A stretch of 64,000 nt of DNA from Paenibacillus durus. Its GTDB lineage: Bacteria > Bacillota > Bacilli > Paenibacillales > Paenibacillaceae. Position numbers and translations under genes: made by a program. Where the stretch lies: assembly GCF_000756615.1 (NCBI RefSeq), contig NZ_CP009288.1, positions 4,960,001-5,024,000 of the forward strand. Reading direction: 5' to 3'. Of this stretch, positions 1 through 8,496 are shown one piece after another (the stretch's first letter is position 1; the number at the start of each line of letters is the position of its first letter). Under the pieces are notes generated by a model that worked only from the letters and a program-made list of their open reading frames with translations, had not been told where the DNA came from and made no database searches.

Positions 1-1
1 T

Positions 2-550
2 GAAGCTACAACACGCTTAATTGAAATGCACGGCTATCATGGAACAGGACTAAATCAAATCATTAAGGAAGGAGGAGCCCCAAGAGGATCCCTTTATCAC
101 CATTTTCCTAATGGTAAAGAGGAACTTGTATCCGCTGCGATTGATCATCTCGGTCAGGGAGTTGCCGATCAAACACGAAAAATCCTTGATAATTCCAAAT
201 CTCTATCTGAGGGGATTTATTCCATATTTCTTTTTCTGGCCAAAAAATTTGACGATTCCGATTGCTTAATCGCAGGATCTATTGCATCAGTGGCATTGGA
301 AACCTCCCATATCAGCGAACAATTGCGGGAAACCTGCAGAAGAACTTATGATTCATGGAGGTCCGCTTATGAGGAGATGTTGCTGCTGAACGGATTCTCC
401 GCATCCCGTGCCGCTCAAATATCCACGTTGATTACAGCCTCTATCGATGGAGCGATTATATTGTGCCGCATCAACCGAAGTTCGGAACCGCTTATGCAAA
501 TTGCACGAGAAATAGGAATTCATCTCGAAAACACACAGTTGTTGGAGTAA
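2..550 (+). CDS. TetR-family repressor, LmrA/YxaF type (5' end outside window)
   Basis: Transcriptional repressor of the TetR family. The reading frame is open to the first base of the window (E-A-T-T-R-L-I-E before the first Met at base 26), so the true start lies upstream and only the helix-turn-helix and the ligand domain are seen. The HTH region contains GTGLNQIIKEGG followed by GSLYHHFPNGKEEL; the FPNGKEEL continuation is typical of the LmrA/YxaF subgroup, which in Bacillus subtilis responds to flavonoids or drugs. The remaining 120 residues are a helical effector-binding domain. A LmrA-like operator lies just downstream, in front of the dehydrogenase gene, so the repressor probably controls that gene and possibly itself. 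Ligand unknown. Confidence 0.85.
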   Translation, partial: EATTRLIEMHGYHGTGLNQIIKEGGAPRGSLYHHFPNGKEELVSAAIDHLGQGVADQTRKILDNSKSLSEGIYSIFLFLAKKFDDSDCLIAGSIASVALETSHISEQLRETCRRTYDSWRSAYEEMLLLNGFSASRAAQISTLITASIDGAIILCRINRSSEPLMQIAREIGIHLENTQLLE

Positions 551-598
551 CATCATACAAGGAAATAGGGATTTATGGATCATCCATTTTCCTTGATC

Positions 599-621
599 AT
601 TATGTAGATCGGTCTATTTAT
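599..621 (+). promoter_or_regulatory. LmrA/YxaF-like operator
   Basis: A 23-bp near-palindrome with core TAGATCGGTCTA and A/T-rich flanks lies between the regulator and the dehydrogenase gene. It matches about 21 of 23 positions of the Bacillus subtilis LmrA/YxaF box as I remember it (core tagaNYGgTCTA). It sits between a possible -35 (TTGATC, 593-598) and -10 (TATTTA, 615-620), a placement fit for repression. The neighbouring gene encodes a regulator of the same subgroup. Confidence 0.6.
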
Positions 622-668
622 TTTTTTTGAAAATACAAAGTAAATACAATCTAAAGGAGCTGACTGTG

Positions 669-1430
669 ATGAATTTGGAATTGAAAGAGAAAGTTGTAGT
701 GGTGACTGGAGCTTCCAAAGGAATCGGTAAAGCAACTGCGAAAAAATTTGCAGCAGAAGAGGCTCATGTTATCATCACTTACGATAAAGATCAGAAGACC
801 GCATTACGAACCGCAGAAGAAATTCAGGCACAAGGATATTCCTGTCAAGCTGTCCGTTTGAATTTAGGAAATAGTGAAAGTATCCGGAACGCAGTAACAT
901 TTATTGGCAAAGAGTTTGGCGGAATCGACGTATTGGTAAATAACGCCGTTTTTTGGGGAAGTGCCGAGCCCAAATTCGAACCATTTGAGCATACTTTGAC
1001 AGACAACTGGTACTCTGTTATTGATCTAAATTTGAAAGGAACCTACCTCGTTACTAAAGCAGTTCTTCCCTATATGAGAAACCGGGAATGGGGCAGACTT
1101 GTCCATGTGTCTTCTAATCTTGCAGAAGATGGCATGCCTGGCGGAACATCTTATACAGCAAGCAAATCCGCACTCTTTGGGTTTAGTAAATCATTATCGC
1201 TTGAATTGGCTGCACAGAGTATTTTCTCGAATGTGGTTATGCCCGGTTTTACTTTAACAGAATCGAATTCATCCGTTTTCCCGCAGGATATGTTGAAAAA
1301 ACATGCTGAATCAATTCCTGCCAAAAGGTTAGGCACACCTGATGATGCTGCTAATCTCATTGTTTACCTTGGTTCGAAAGCCAACAGTTTTGTGACTGGA
1401 GAAGCTGTACGGGTAACTGGGGGGAAATGA
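669..1430 (+). CDS. Short-chain dehydrogenase/reductase (FabG-like)
   Basis: NAD(P)-dependent oxidoreductase of the classical SDR family, about 253 residues. The cofactor motif TGASKGIGKA is near the N terminus, NNA appears in the middle, and the catalytic Ser is followed by Y-T-A-S-K (Tyr-x-x-x-Lys). The C-terminal GEAVRVTGGK is the usual SDR ending. Start ATG 669 was chosen because AAGGAG at 654-659 sits 9 nt upstream; the frame extends to a TTG at 627 without a binding site. The substrate cannot be read from sequence; 3-oxoacyl-ACP reductase is the nearest generic label, but a stand-alone gene behind a LmrA-type repressor suggests detoxification or modification of a small xenobiotic. Confidence 0.85.
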   Translation: MNLELKEKVVVVTGASKGIGKATAKKFAAEEAHVIITYDKDQKTALRTAEEIQAQGYSCQAVRLNLGNSESIRNAVTFIGKEFGGIDVLVNNAVFWGSAEPKFEPFEHTLTDNWYSVIDLNLKGTYLVTKAVLPYMRNREWGRLVHVSSNLAEDGMPGGTSYTASKSALFGFSKSLSLELAAQSIFSNVVMPGFTLTESNSSVFPQDMLKKHAESIPAKRLGTPDDAANLIVYLGSKANSFVTGEAVRVTGGK

Positions 1431-1524
1431 TAGGAACGCCGAACAATCCGAAAGCGCCGGTCTATATAGCACTTTTACATCAAAGCTGGCAATTTTAAAC
1501 GTGAAGATGCGGGGAAACCGGGAA

Positions 1525-2193
1525 TTACTTGGTTGAGGCGCTTCGGATGAACCGATGAACCTTATCCAGGACCTTGTCTTTCTCCTCGCAGTAGCACAGC
1601 ATATGACCGCTGCGTTCGACCAGCAGAACTTCCTTGACAGGAGAACCGATATGCCGCTCCAAATAGGCCGCACTCTTGGTCTTGACGAGGTGGTCTCTCG
1701 TTCCCTGCACAATGAGCGTCGGCGCCTCGATCTGCGGGAACAGGTCAAAGCTCTCCCGGACGATCCGGTTAAATTCGCGGTTGGCATGGACCGGCGTCGA
1801 GCCGAACTTGCTCAAATAATTCTTCAGCATCGCAGGGTTCCCCAGCGTCTTCACAATCTCCCCCGGATTCAGCGGGAAGACCGGTGCAGCGAGCAGGGTC
1901 AGCGATTGGACGAGGCTTTTGTAGCGGACGGCCAGACGGGAAGCGATTAACGCCCCCATCGAAAAGCCGATGACATGCACGCCCTCCCCACCCTCCGCAA
2001 GCTGCTCCAGCTCGCTCCCGGCCTGCCGGTACCAATCTTCCCGGGTGGCCCGCCGCATATCGGCCCTCCGGCCGGTGTGTCCTTGCAGCGTGAACGTATG
2101 GGTTAGATAATGTTGCTGTTTCAAATATTCCGACAGAGGCTCGATTTCAAAAATGCCCCCGGTAAATCCGTGGATGAACAGACAGCGTTCCAT
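1525..2193 (-). CDS. Alpha/beta hydrolase (carboxylesterase-like)
   Basis: Serine hydrolase of the alpha/beta fold, 222 residues from ATG 2193. The oxyanion-side motif FIHGFTGG is at the N terminus, the nucleophile elbow is GFSMGA, the acid is in GTRDHLV and the histidine in RSGHML, so the Ser-Asp-His triad is complete. Length and motifs fit the small monoacylglycerol lipase/Est30 carboxylesterase group. AGAGGTAGG lies just before ATG 2193; the frame continues 12 codons further without a better site. Convergent with the dehydrogenase gene and followed upstream by its own probable promoter, so it is separate from the kdp operon. A short stretch nearly identical to this gene recurs at 10647-10676. 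Confidence 0.85.
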   Translation of the reverse strand: MERCLFIHGFTGGIFEIEPLSEYLKQQHYLTHTFTLQGHTGRRADMRRATREDWYRQAGSELEQLAEGGEGVHVIGFSMGALIASRLAVRYKSLVQSLTLLAAPVFPLNPGEIVKTLGNPAMLKNYLSKFGSTPVHANREFNRIVRESFDLFPQIEAPTLIVQGTRDHLVKTKSAAYLERHIGSPVKEVLLVERSGHMLCYCEEKDKVLDKVHRFIRSASTK

Positions 2194-2236
2194 GATCCTA
2201 CCTCTTTTCGCAGCGGTTCGGTGGTGCAATGAGTTT

Positions 2237-2266
2237 ATTATACGCCTGCGGCTAATAGAGATACAA
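2237..2266 (-). promoter_or_regulatory. Probable promoter of the alpha/beta hydrolase
   Basis: On the minus strand a perfect -10 TATAAT (2237-2242) is preceded by TTGTAT (2261-2266) with an 18-nt spacer. It would give a leader of about 35 nt to the hydrolase start at 2193. Confidence 0.45.
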
Positions 2267-2311
2267 AAGTGCAGTTCAGGCGCCCCGCCGAATCGCCCGC
2301 TCCGGGCAGCT

Positions 2312-3013
2312 TCACAGATGATCGCCGTCCTTCATCCGGTATCCCACGCCCACCTCCGTAACGATGTATTTCGGCTCCGCCGGATTGGCTTCAATCTTTC
2401 TGCGGATATTGGCCATATTCACCCTCAGCGTCTGATTCTCGTTCGTATAAGGCCCCCATATTTCCCGAATCAGAAAATCATGGGTCAGCACCTTGCCGGC
2501 GTGTCTTGCTAGCAGCGTAATGATCTTATATTCGATCGGTGTAAAATGAATCTCCCTGCCATTGACCGTTACCGTGCGTTTTCCGTAATCAATGGTCATC
2601 AGGCCGATGCTGATCTTCTCCTGATCCGGGCTGCCTTCGCCCTGCCGATTGTGGCGGATGGCCGTCCGGATGCGGGCGAGCAGCTCCGAAGTGCCGAAAG
2701 GCTTCGTAATATAATCGTCGGCGCCGAGATCGAGCGCCTCCACCTTCTCCCGCTCATGACCGCGCGCCGAGACGACAACGATGGGCATGCTGCTCCACTG
2801 GCGCACCCGCCGCAGCACCTCGATGCCGTCGATATCCGGCAAGCCGAGATCAAGCAGCATGAGGTCGGGATGGTGAGAAGCCGCCAAAGAGACGGCTTCC
2901 TCCCCTTTGTCCGTCCGGAGCACCGCATAATCATTCGAGTTCAATACGGTCGAAATGTAGGTGCTGATTCCGGCCTCATCCTCGACGACCAGAATCAGGA
3001 CTTTTCCATTCAT
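2312..3013 (-). CDS. kdpE: KdpE response regulator
   Basis: OmpR-family response regulator, 233 residues, partner of the KdpD kinase. Receiver domain at about residues 5-118 with acidic pair E11/D12, phosphoacceptor D55 in LMLLDLGLPD, the conserved Thr/Ser and K of ITKPF; winged-helix DNA-binding domain at about 135-230 (FTPIEYKIITLLARHAGKV). Its start overlaps the end of kdpD by 38 nt, with GGAGG ahead of ATG 3013, so it is translated from the same message. It should activate the kdpFABC promoter during potassium limitation or osmotic stress; the likely target is the paired repeat at 10332-10381. Confidence 0.95.
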   Translation of the reverse strand: MNGKVLILVVEDEAGISTYISTVLNSNDYAVLRTDKGEEAVSLAASHHPDLMLLDLGLPDIDGIEVLRRVRQWSSMPIVVVSARGHEREKVEALDLGADDYITKPFGTSELLARIRTAIRHNRQGEGSPDQEKISIGLMTIDYGKRTVTVNGREIHFTPIEYKIITLLARHAGKVLTHDFLIREIWGPYTNENQTLRVNMANIRRKIEANPAEPKYIVTEVGVGYRMKDGDHL

Positions 3014-5711
3014 TGGATGCCTCCTCCTCCAGCGGCAGAATCACGCGGAACACCGCTCCACCGCTCCGTTTATTCTCTGCCTCCAGTTTACCCCGGTGGG
3101 CTTTAACAATGGACATGCAGATGGACAGGCCGATTCCCATCCCCCGCGAGGAATCGGGGCTTCTGCCGCCGGATGCGGCATAGCTGTCGAACAGATGCGG
3201 CAGCTCCCGCTCGTCGATGCCCTCCCCGTTATCGCTCACTTCCAGCACCGCGTTATTGCCTTTTCTCATTAAGGTGACCTCGACCAGCGTATTCTCCCCG
3301 GAATGCTTGATCGCATTCTCCACAAGATTGATAATAACCTGCTCGATCAGCGTGCCGTCCATCGGCACCATCAGCAGCTCGTCGGGTACCTTGACGTTAA
3401 TGTTCCGGTCCTTGAACCGGCTTCGGATTCGGCTGATCGCCTCTGCGACAATCTCCTCCGCCGCTTCCGCCGTTTTACTGACATCGACGCTGCCTTCCTT
3501 GATTCGCGTGACCGAAAGCAAATTTTCCACCATTCGGATCAGCCACTGGGAATCTTCCTTAATATGCTGAAGAAGCTGCCCTTTGACCTCTTGGTTCAAA
3601 GTATCCCCGCTCTCCAGCATCGCCGAGCTTGCCCCAAGTATGCCCGTCAGCGGTGTGCGCAGGTCATGGGAGATCGCCCGCAGCAGATTGCTGCGCATTT
3701 TCTCCTTCTCGGAGTCAAGCAGAATGCGGCGCTGCTCGTCGGACAGGCGCTGCCGCTCGAGCGCCATCGCCACCTGGGAGGCGATCATCCGCAGGAATGA
3801 CCGCTGGCCGGGTCCCAGCAAAGCCCCGCCGAAGCATGAAATACCGATGACGCCCAGCACCCGGCCCTGGGAAATGACCGGCATGTAAAATCCACTTGCG
3901 CCCTGCAGCGTATCCGTTCCCGCTCCGGCGCGTTTCTGGTTGGCGAATACCCAATGCGCCACCGCCGCTTCCTCGGAGGTTTGCAGGAGGGAGGCATCCT
4001 CTCCGTCCGCGGCCAGCAAGCTCCCTTCCATTCCGTCCGCCGGATCGCTCGGATAAAAAATGACGGAACGGCCAAACAGCTTAACGATATAGCTGCTTGT
4101 CAGTTTAACGATCTGCTCCAGCTCGCGGGTGATCAGCAATTTTTTATTAATTTCGTACAGCACCTCGGTCCGCCGTTCACGCTCCACCGCCACGCGCGCC
4201 TGCATCCGGTTGCGGACCGTCAATGCGCTGGTTGTCAGGGCCACGATTAACATAATCAAGAAGGTTAACGGATACCCCGCCTGAACCGCCGAAAATGAAA
4301 AGTATGGATAAGTGAACAGGAAGTTGAACATTAAGACGCTAAGCACGGAAGCGGCCACGCCATAGGCGTAACCCGTGGTTATCCGCGAGATGATCAGCAC
4401 AGATAAAATATAGACCATGATAATATTCCGGTCGCCGACATCAAGCCTGTGCAGTCCGAAAGAACAAAGGGTAGCCGCGGCCAGAATGCCCATCGCCTTC
4501 AGCGTGTCAGCCCGGGAAAAATACAAGCGATCGGCAGGCAAGCGGACCTTCGGCTTTCGGTACGGCTTCAGCCCGGCGCTGTCGGGAATGATATGAATTT
4601 CCGTCTGAGGCAGCCTTGACAGCAATTTATCCTCCAGAGCCATCTCAAACCGGCGGCCAAAGCGCTTCTTGGTCCGGCTCTTTCCAATGACGATATTCGT
4701 AATATCCGACAGCTTGGCATATTCCGTAATGGAGGAAGCGACATCGTATCCGTTCAGTACGACGACTTCGGCGCCAAGCCGCTCCGCAAGCTCCATATTG
4801 TCGCGGACGCTCTTGTCCGGGAAGCCGCCCCCTTGGTCGCTGTCCGTGCGCTCCACATACACCGCCGTCCATGGGGCGTGAAACGCTTCAGCCGTACGGG
4901 CGGTCCACCGGATGCATTTGGCGGAGGTTGGCGACGGGCTGATGCAGACCAGCCATTTGATGCCCGCGGACTTCCCGGGAGTCCGGCGCTCGGTCAAATT
5001 ATCGTGGCTGATCCGGTCCGCCGCCTTCCTCATCGCGATTTCACGCAGCAGTCTAAGATTACTATTGGTGAAAAAATGATCCATCGCCGCCGCAGCGCGC
5101 TCGGGTCGATAAATTTTACCCTCAGTAAAGCGTTTGAGCAGCTCATCCGGATCAATATCGATCAGCTTGACCTTGTCCGCGCCGTCGAATACATAGTCGG
5201 GAATTGTCTCCCGGACAACGACCTTTGTAATTCCCTGGACCACATCGTTCAAGCTCTCGATATGCTGGACGTTAACGGTCGTATATACGTCAATTCCCGC
5301 CTGAAGCAGCTCCTCAATATCCTGGTAGCGCTTCTTGTTCCGTACGCCGTCCGCATTGGAATGCGCAAGCTCGTCAACGAGGATAAGCTCCGGCTTGCGC
5401 TCCAGCGCCTGATCCAGATCGAACTCACGCAGACAGATATGCTTATGCTCCACGACTTTGGGGGGCAGGGTCGGGAGCCCTTCAAGCAGTTGCAGCGTTT
5501 CCGGGCGGGTATGGGGCTCGACATAACCGACCAGCACGTCAACCCCGCGCTGCAGTTGCTCTCTGGCATCGTCCAGCATTGCGTACGTCTTGCCCACACC
5601 GGCGGCATAGCCGAAGAAGATTTTGAGCTTGCCGGTCCTTACGCCCTGCTCGGAAGGCATATCCTTCAACAGTTCGTCGGGGTCCGGGCGTTCGTCTTGA
5701 TAAGATAACAT
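2976..5711 (-). CDS. kdpD: KdpD sensor histidine kinase
   Basis: Membrane sensor kinase for potassium/turgor, 911 residues, full family length. Order: KdpD N-terminal domain with Walker A GYAAGVGKT (34-42) and the LVDELAHSN motif (111-119); universal-stress-protein-like domain (about 250-375); DUF4118 membrane part with four segments (about 403-495); GAF-like region (about 515-650); HisKA with phospho-acceptor H680 in AISHDLRTPL; HATPase with N box, DNGEG and GMGIGLS. The stress-protein domain carries S258-x-S260 followed after 20 residues by W-T-A-V-Y (281-285), close to the cyclic-di-AMP binding motif of Staphylococcus aureus KdpD. Lies between kdpC (136-nt gap holding two palindromes) and kdpE. 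Confidence 0.96.
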   Translation of the reverse strand: MLSYQDERPDPDELLKDMPSEQGVRTGKLKIFFGYAAGVGKTYAMLDDAREQLQRGVDVLVGYVEPHTRPETLQLLEGLPTLPPKVVEHKHICLREFDLDQALERKPELILVDELAHSNADGVRNKKRYQDIEELLQAGIDVYTTVNVQHIESLNDVVQGITKVVVRETIPDYVFDGADKVKLIDIDPDELLKRFTEGKIYRPERAAAAMDHFFTNSNLRLLREIAMRKAADRISHDNLTERRTPGKSAGIKWLVCISPSPTSAKCIRWTARTAEAFHAPWTAVYVERTDSDQGGGFPDKSVRDNMELAERLGAEVVVLNGYDVASSITEYAKLSDITNIVIGKSRTKKRFGRRFEMALEDKLLSRLPQTEIHIIPDSAGLKPYRKPKVRLPADRLYFSRADTLKAMGILAAATLCSFGLHRLDVGDRNIIMVYILSVLIISRITTGYAYGVAASVLSVLMFNFLFTYPYFSFSAVQAGYPLTFLIMLIVALTTSALTVRNRMQARVAVERERRTEVLYEINKKLLITRELEQIVKLTSSYIVKLFGRSVIFYPSDPADGMEGSLLAADGEDASLLQTSEEAAVAHWVFANQKRAGAGTDTLQGASGFYMPVISQGRVLGVIGISCFGGALLGPGQRSFLRMIASQVAMALERQRLSDEQRRILLDSEKEKMRSNLLRAISHDLRTPLTGILGASSAMLESGDTLNQEVKGQLLQHIKEDSQWLIRMVENLLSVTRIKEGSVDVSKTAEAAEEIVAEAISRIRSRFKDRNINVKVPDELLMVPMDGTLIEQVIINLVENAIKHSGENTLVEVTLMRKGNNAVLEVSDNGEGIDERELPHLFDSYAASGGRSPDSSRGMGIGLSICMSIVKAHRGKLEAENKRSGGAVFRVILPLEEEASNEWKSPDSGRRG

Positions 5712-5750
5712 GATTCACCGCCTTAAGATGAAACGGCTGCGCCGTCCTCT

Positions 5751-5785
5751 GGAAGCTTAAGCTTCCGATGAAACGATACGTATCG
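5751..5785. repeat. Two perfect palindromes between kdpC and kdpD
   Basis: GGAAGCTTAAGCTTCC (5751-5766) and CGATACGTATCG (5774-5785) lie 7 nt apart in the 136-nt gap between kdpC and kdpD. Either could fold in the kdp message or bind a dimeric protein; no uridine run follows, so it is not a plain terminator. It may lower expression of the regulatory genes relative to kdpFABC. Confidence 0.5.
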
Positions 5786-5847
5786 CTTTTAGGCATCCGT
5801 TTCTCACAGATTATAGAAGATCCGCAGGGCAAAAATATCCTCTTCAG

Positions 5848-6408
5848 TCAGAGCAGGCCGTCCAGCGCCAGATTAACCTTCAGCACATTTACCGCCGGTT
5901 CGCCAAAGACGCCGAGAAAGCGGTCCGTTGTATACTTGTCGATCATTTCGTTTACCGTCTTCACGGGGATACCTCTTGCCCGGGCGATGCGGGCGGCCTG
6001 ATATTTGGCGGCCGCCGGCGACAGGTTGGGATCGACGCCGCTGCCGGACGCGGTCACAAGCTCGGCGGGAATGTCCTGCTTATTCGCCGGGTCGAGACTG
6101 CTCCACCAGGCCGCTCTCTCCTGAACCTTACCCAGTTGCTCGCTGCTGGTCGGCGACAGATTGCTTACGCCTATCGGTCTGCCGATCAGATACCGGGCTT
6201 CCGTGAATGGCTGGCCGATGAGCGCCGAGCCCGCCATACGGGAGGCGCCGTCTTTTAATTTTACCGTGATCAGACTGCCGTCCGCCTGGCTTGGCATGAG
6301 CGACTGGGACAAGGCCGTAATGACTCCAGGATAAATTATACCGCATAGCACGGTCATGACAATGAAGCTTAACAGGGCGGGACGTAATATTTTGAAGCTG
6401 CGTTTCAT
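5848..6408 (-). CDS. kdpC: KdpC, potassium-transporting ATPase subunit C
   Basis: Single-span subunit of the KdpFABC potassium pump, about 186 residues. One N-terminal membrane segment (LRPALLSFIVMTVLCGIIYPG) is followed by an extracytoplasmic domain with the family features SALIGQPF, SGSGVDPNLSPAAA and the C-terminal GEPAVNVLKVNLALD. ATG 6408 is preferred because AGGTG lies 7 nt before it; the in-frame ATG at 6414 is too close to that site. The kdpB stop is only a few nucleotides upstream, so the two are co-translated. Stabilises the KdpAB complex and raises affinity for ATP and potassium. Confidence 0.95.
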   Translation of the reverse strand: MKRSFKILRPALLSFIVMTVLCGIIYPGVITALSQSLMPSQADGSLITVKLKDGASRMAGSALIGQPFTEARYLIGRPIGVSNLSPTSSEQLGKVQERAAWWSSLDPANKQDIPAELVTASGSGVDPNLSPAAAKYQAARIARARGIPVKTVNEMIDKYTTDRFLGVFGEPAVNVLKVNLALDGLL

Positions 6409-6419
6409 ATCCATTCACC

Positions 6420-8477
6420 TCACGCGAGACCGCAAGCGGTCAGAAGTAGATCAATCAGCTTAATGGCGGCGAACGGCGCGGCTATGCCTCCGAGACCGTA
6501 GATCCAAATATTTCGTTGCAGCAGTTTCCGGGCGGGCATTTCCTTGTACTTGACCCCTTTGAGGGAAAGGGGAATGAGCAGGATGATAATAACCGCATTA
6601 TAGATAATGGCCGATAAAATGGAACTTTTGGCGCTGCTCAGTCCCATGACGTTCAGCGCCGTAAGCTGCGGATAGATGCCGAAGAACAGCACCGGGATAA
6701 TGGCAAAATACTTGGCGACGTCATTGGCTACACTGAAGGTGGTCAGCGCCCCCCGGGTCATGAGAAGCTGCTTGCCGATCCGCACAATCTCAATCAGCTT
6801 GGTCGGGTTGGAATCGAGATCGACCATGTTCCCGGCCTCCTTGGCCGCCTGCGTTCCCGTATTCATGGCAACCGCGACATCCGCCTGAGCGAGCGCAGGC
6901 GCATCGTTGGTTCCATCCCCGGTCATCGCCACCAGATGTCCCTTGGACTGATAATCGCGGATCAGCGCAAGCTTCGCTTCAGGTGTGGCTTCGGCCAGAA
7001 AATCGTCCACTCCCGCTTCGGCTGCGATGGCTGCGGCCGTCATCGGATTGTCGCCGGTAATCATGATCGTCTTGATGCCCATCTTCCGCAGGTCGTCAAA
7101 GCGTTCTTTGACGCCGTTCTTGACGATGTCCTTCAAATGAATGACGCCGAGCACCCTGCCGTTCCGGGACACAACCAGGGGCGTACCACCGGCGGTGGCC
7201 ACCTGCTTTACAATCTCTTCACATTCCTGCGGGTAAGTTCCGCCATTCGCTTGGACGTACGCCTTGACGGCGTCCGCCGCTCCTTTGCGGATCTCGCTGC
7301 CCTGGTAATCGATGCCGCTCATTCTCGTCTTGGCCGTAAACTCTACGAATGTCGCGTTAAGCTTCGCCAGATCCCGGCCCCGTATGCCGAATCTCTCCTT
7401 AGCCAGAATGACAATGCTCCGTCCTTCCGGCGTCTCGTCCGCGAGCGAGGACATCTGGGCCGAGTCGGCCAGCTCCGCTTCGGTCACGCCGGGGACCGGG
7501 ATGAATTCGCTGGCCTGCCGGTTGCCGAGCGTAATCGTGCCCGTCTTGTCAAGCAGCAGCACATCGACGTCGCCGGCCGCTTCAATTGCCCGGCCGCTCA
7601 TCGCCAGCACATTGGCCCGGTTCAACCGGCTCATGCCGGCGATCCCGATGGACGACAGCAGCGCACCAATCGTGGTCGGCGCCAGACAAACGAGCAGCGC
7701 GATAATGTTCGTCAGCGATACGGGTGCACCCGTTCCCGCCTGACGGCTGGCAAAGGATGAGAAAGGCATCAGGGAAGCGCAGACGACCAGGAATATGATC
7801 GTCAGGCTGACGAGCAGGATTTGCAGCGCGATTTCATTCGGCGTTTTTTTGCGGGAAGCTCCTTCGACCATAGCGATCATTTTGTCCAGAAAGCTGTTCC
7901 CCGCTTCCGCCGTCACCCGGATGATGAGCCAGTCGGACACGACCGTCGTACCGCCGGTTACCGCGCTGCGGTCGCCCCCGGATTCACGGATAACAGGCGC
8001 GGATTCGCCGGTGATCGCACTCTCATCAACCGAAGCCGCTCCCTCGATTACTTCGCCGTCCATCGGAATTTGCTCTCCGGCCTCCACCAGCACGATATCG
8101 CCTTTCAACAGCTTGTCGGACAGCACCTCCGTATATTCTTCGCGGCTGGCCGCGGACTTCAATTTTTTAGCTCCGACCTCTTTCCTTGCGCTTCGCAGGC
8201 TGTCCGCCTGTGCCCGGCCTCTCCCTTCCGCGATCGCCTCGGCAAAATTGGCGAACAGGACGGTAAACCAGAGAATCAGCGCAATGACCAGCGTGTAGCC
8301 GGCCGCTTCATCTTGAACACCGGCAAAGGACAGCAGATATAATAGCGTTGTGAACCATGCGCCAGCGTAAACGACCAGCATAACCGGGTTTTTCACCTGA
8401 ATGCGCGGCGACAGCTTCACGAAGGATTGACGGAGCGCATCATTTAAAATAGACGGCTGTTTATTATTTTCTCCCAT
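6420..8477 (-). CDS. kdpB: KdpB, potassium-transporting P-type ATPase catalytic subunit
   Basis: ATP-hydrolysing subunit of the high-affinity potassium pump, 685 residues. Phosphorylation site D310 in LLLDKTGTITLG, actuator motif TGES (about 156-159), and hinge motif MTGDGTNDAPALAQADVAVA are all present, with the class-IA signatures NPTKL and the short set of seven membrane segments. ATG 8477 is chosen since GAGGTG lies about 8-10 nt ahead; the GTG at 8486 overlaps that site. Sits 19 nt after kdpA and 11 nt before kdpC. No defect seen. Confidence 0.97.
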   Translation of the reverse strand: MGENNKQPSILNDALRQSFVKLSPRIQVKNPVMLVVYAGAWFTTLLYLLSFAGVQDEAAGYTLVIALILWFTVLFANFAEAIAEGRGRAQADSLRSARKEVGAKKLKSAASREEYTEVLSDKLLKGDIVLVEAGEQIPMDGEVIEGAASVDESAITGESAPVIRESGGDRSAVTGGTTVVSDWLIIRVTAEAGNSFLDKMIAMVEGASRKKTPNEIALQILLVSLTIIFLVVCASLMPFSSFASRQAGTGAPVSLTNIIALLVCLAPTTIGALLSSIGIAGMSRLNRANVLAMSGRAIEAAGDVDVLLLDKTGTITLGNRQASEFIPVPGVTEAELADSAQMSSLADETPEGRSIVILAKERFGIRGRDLAKLNATFVEFTAKTRMSGIDYQGSEIRKGAADAVKAYVQANGGTYPQECEEIVKQVATAGGTPLVVSRNGRVLGVIHLKDIVKNGVKERFDDLRKMGIKTIMITGDNPMTAAAIAAEAGVDDFLAEATPEAKLALIRDYQSKGHLVAMTGDGTNDAPALAQADVAVAMNTGTQAAKEAGNMVDLDSNPTKLIEIVRIGKQLLMTRGALTTFSVANDVAKYFAIIPVLFFGIYPQLTALNVMGLSSAKSSILSAIIYNAVIIILLIPLSLKGVKYKEMPARKLLQRNIWIYGLGGIAAPFAAIKLIDLLLTACGLA

Positions 8478-8496
8478 TGTTATCACACCTCTATAA

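Noticed and set aside
4833..5708. 291-codon plus-strand frame opposite kdpD
   Set aside because: Shadow of the kdpD coding strand; no domain and no binding site.
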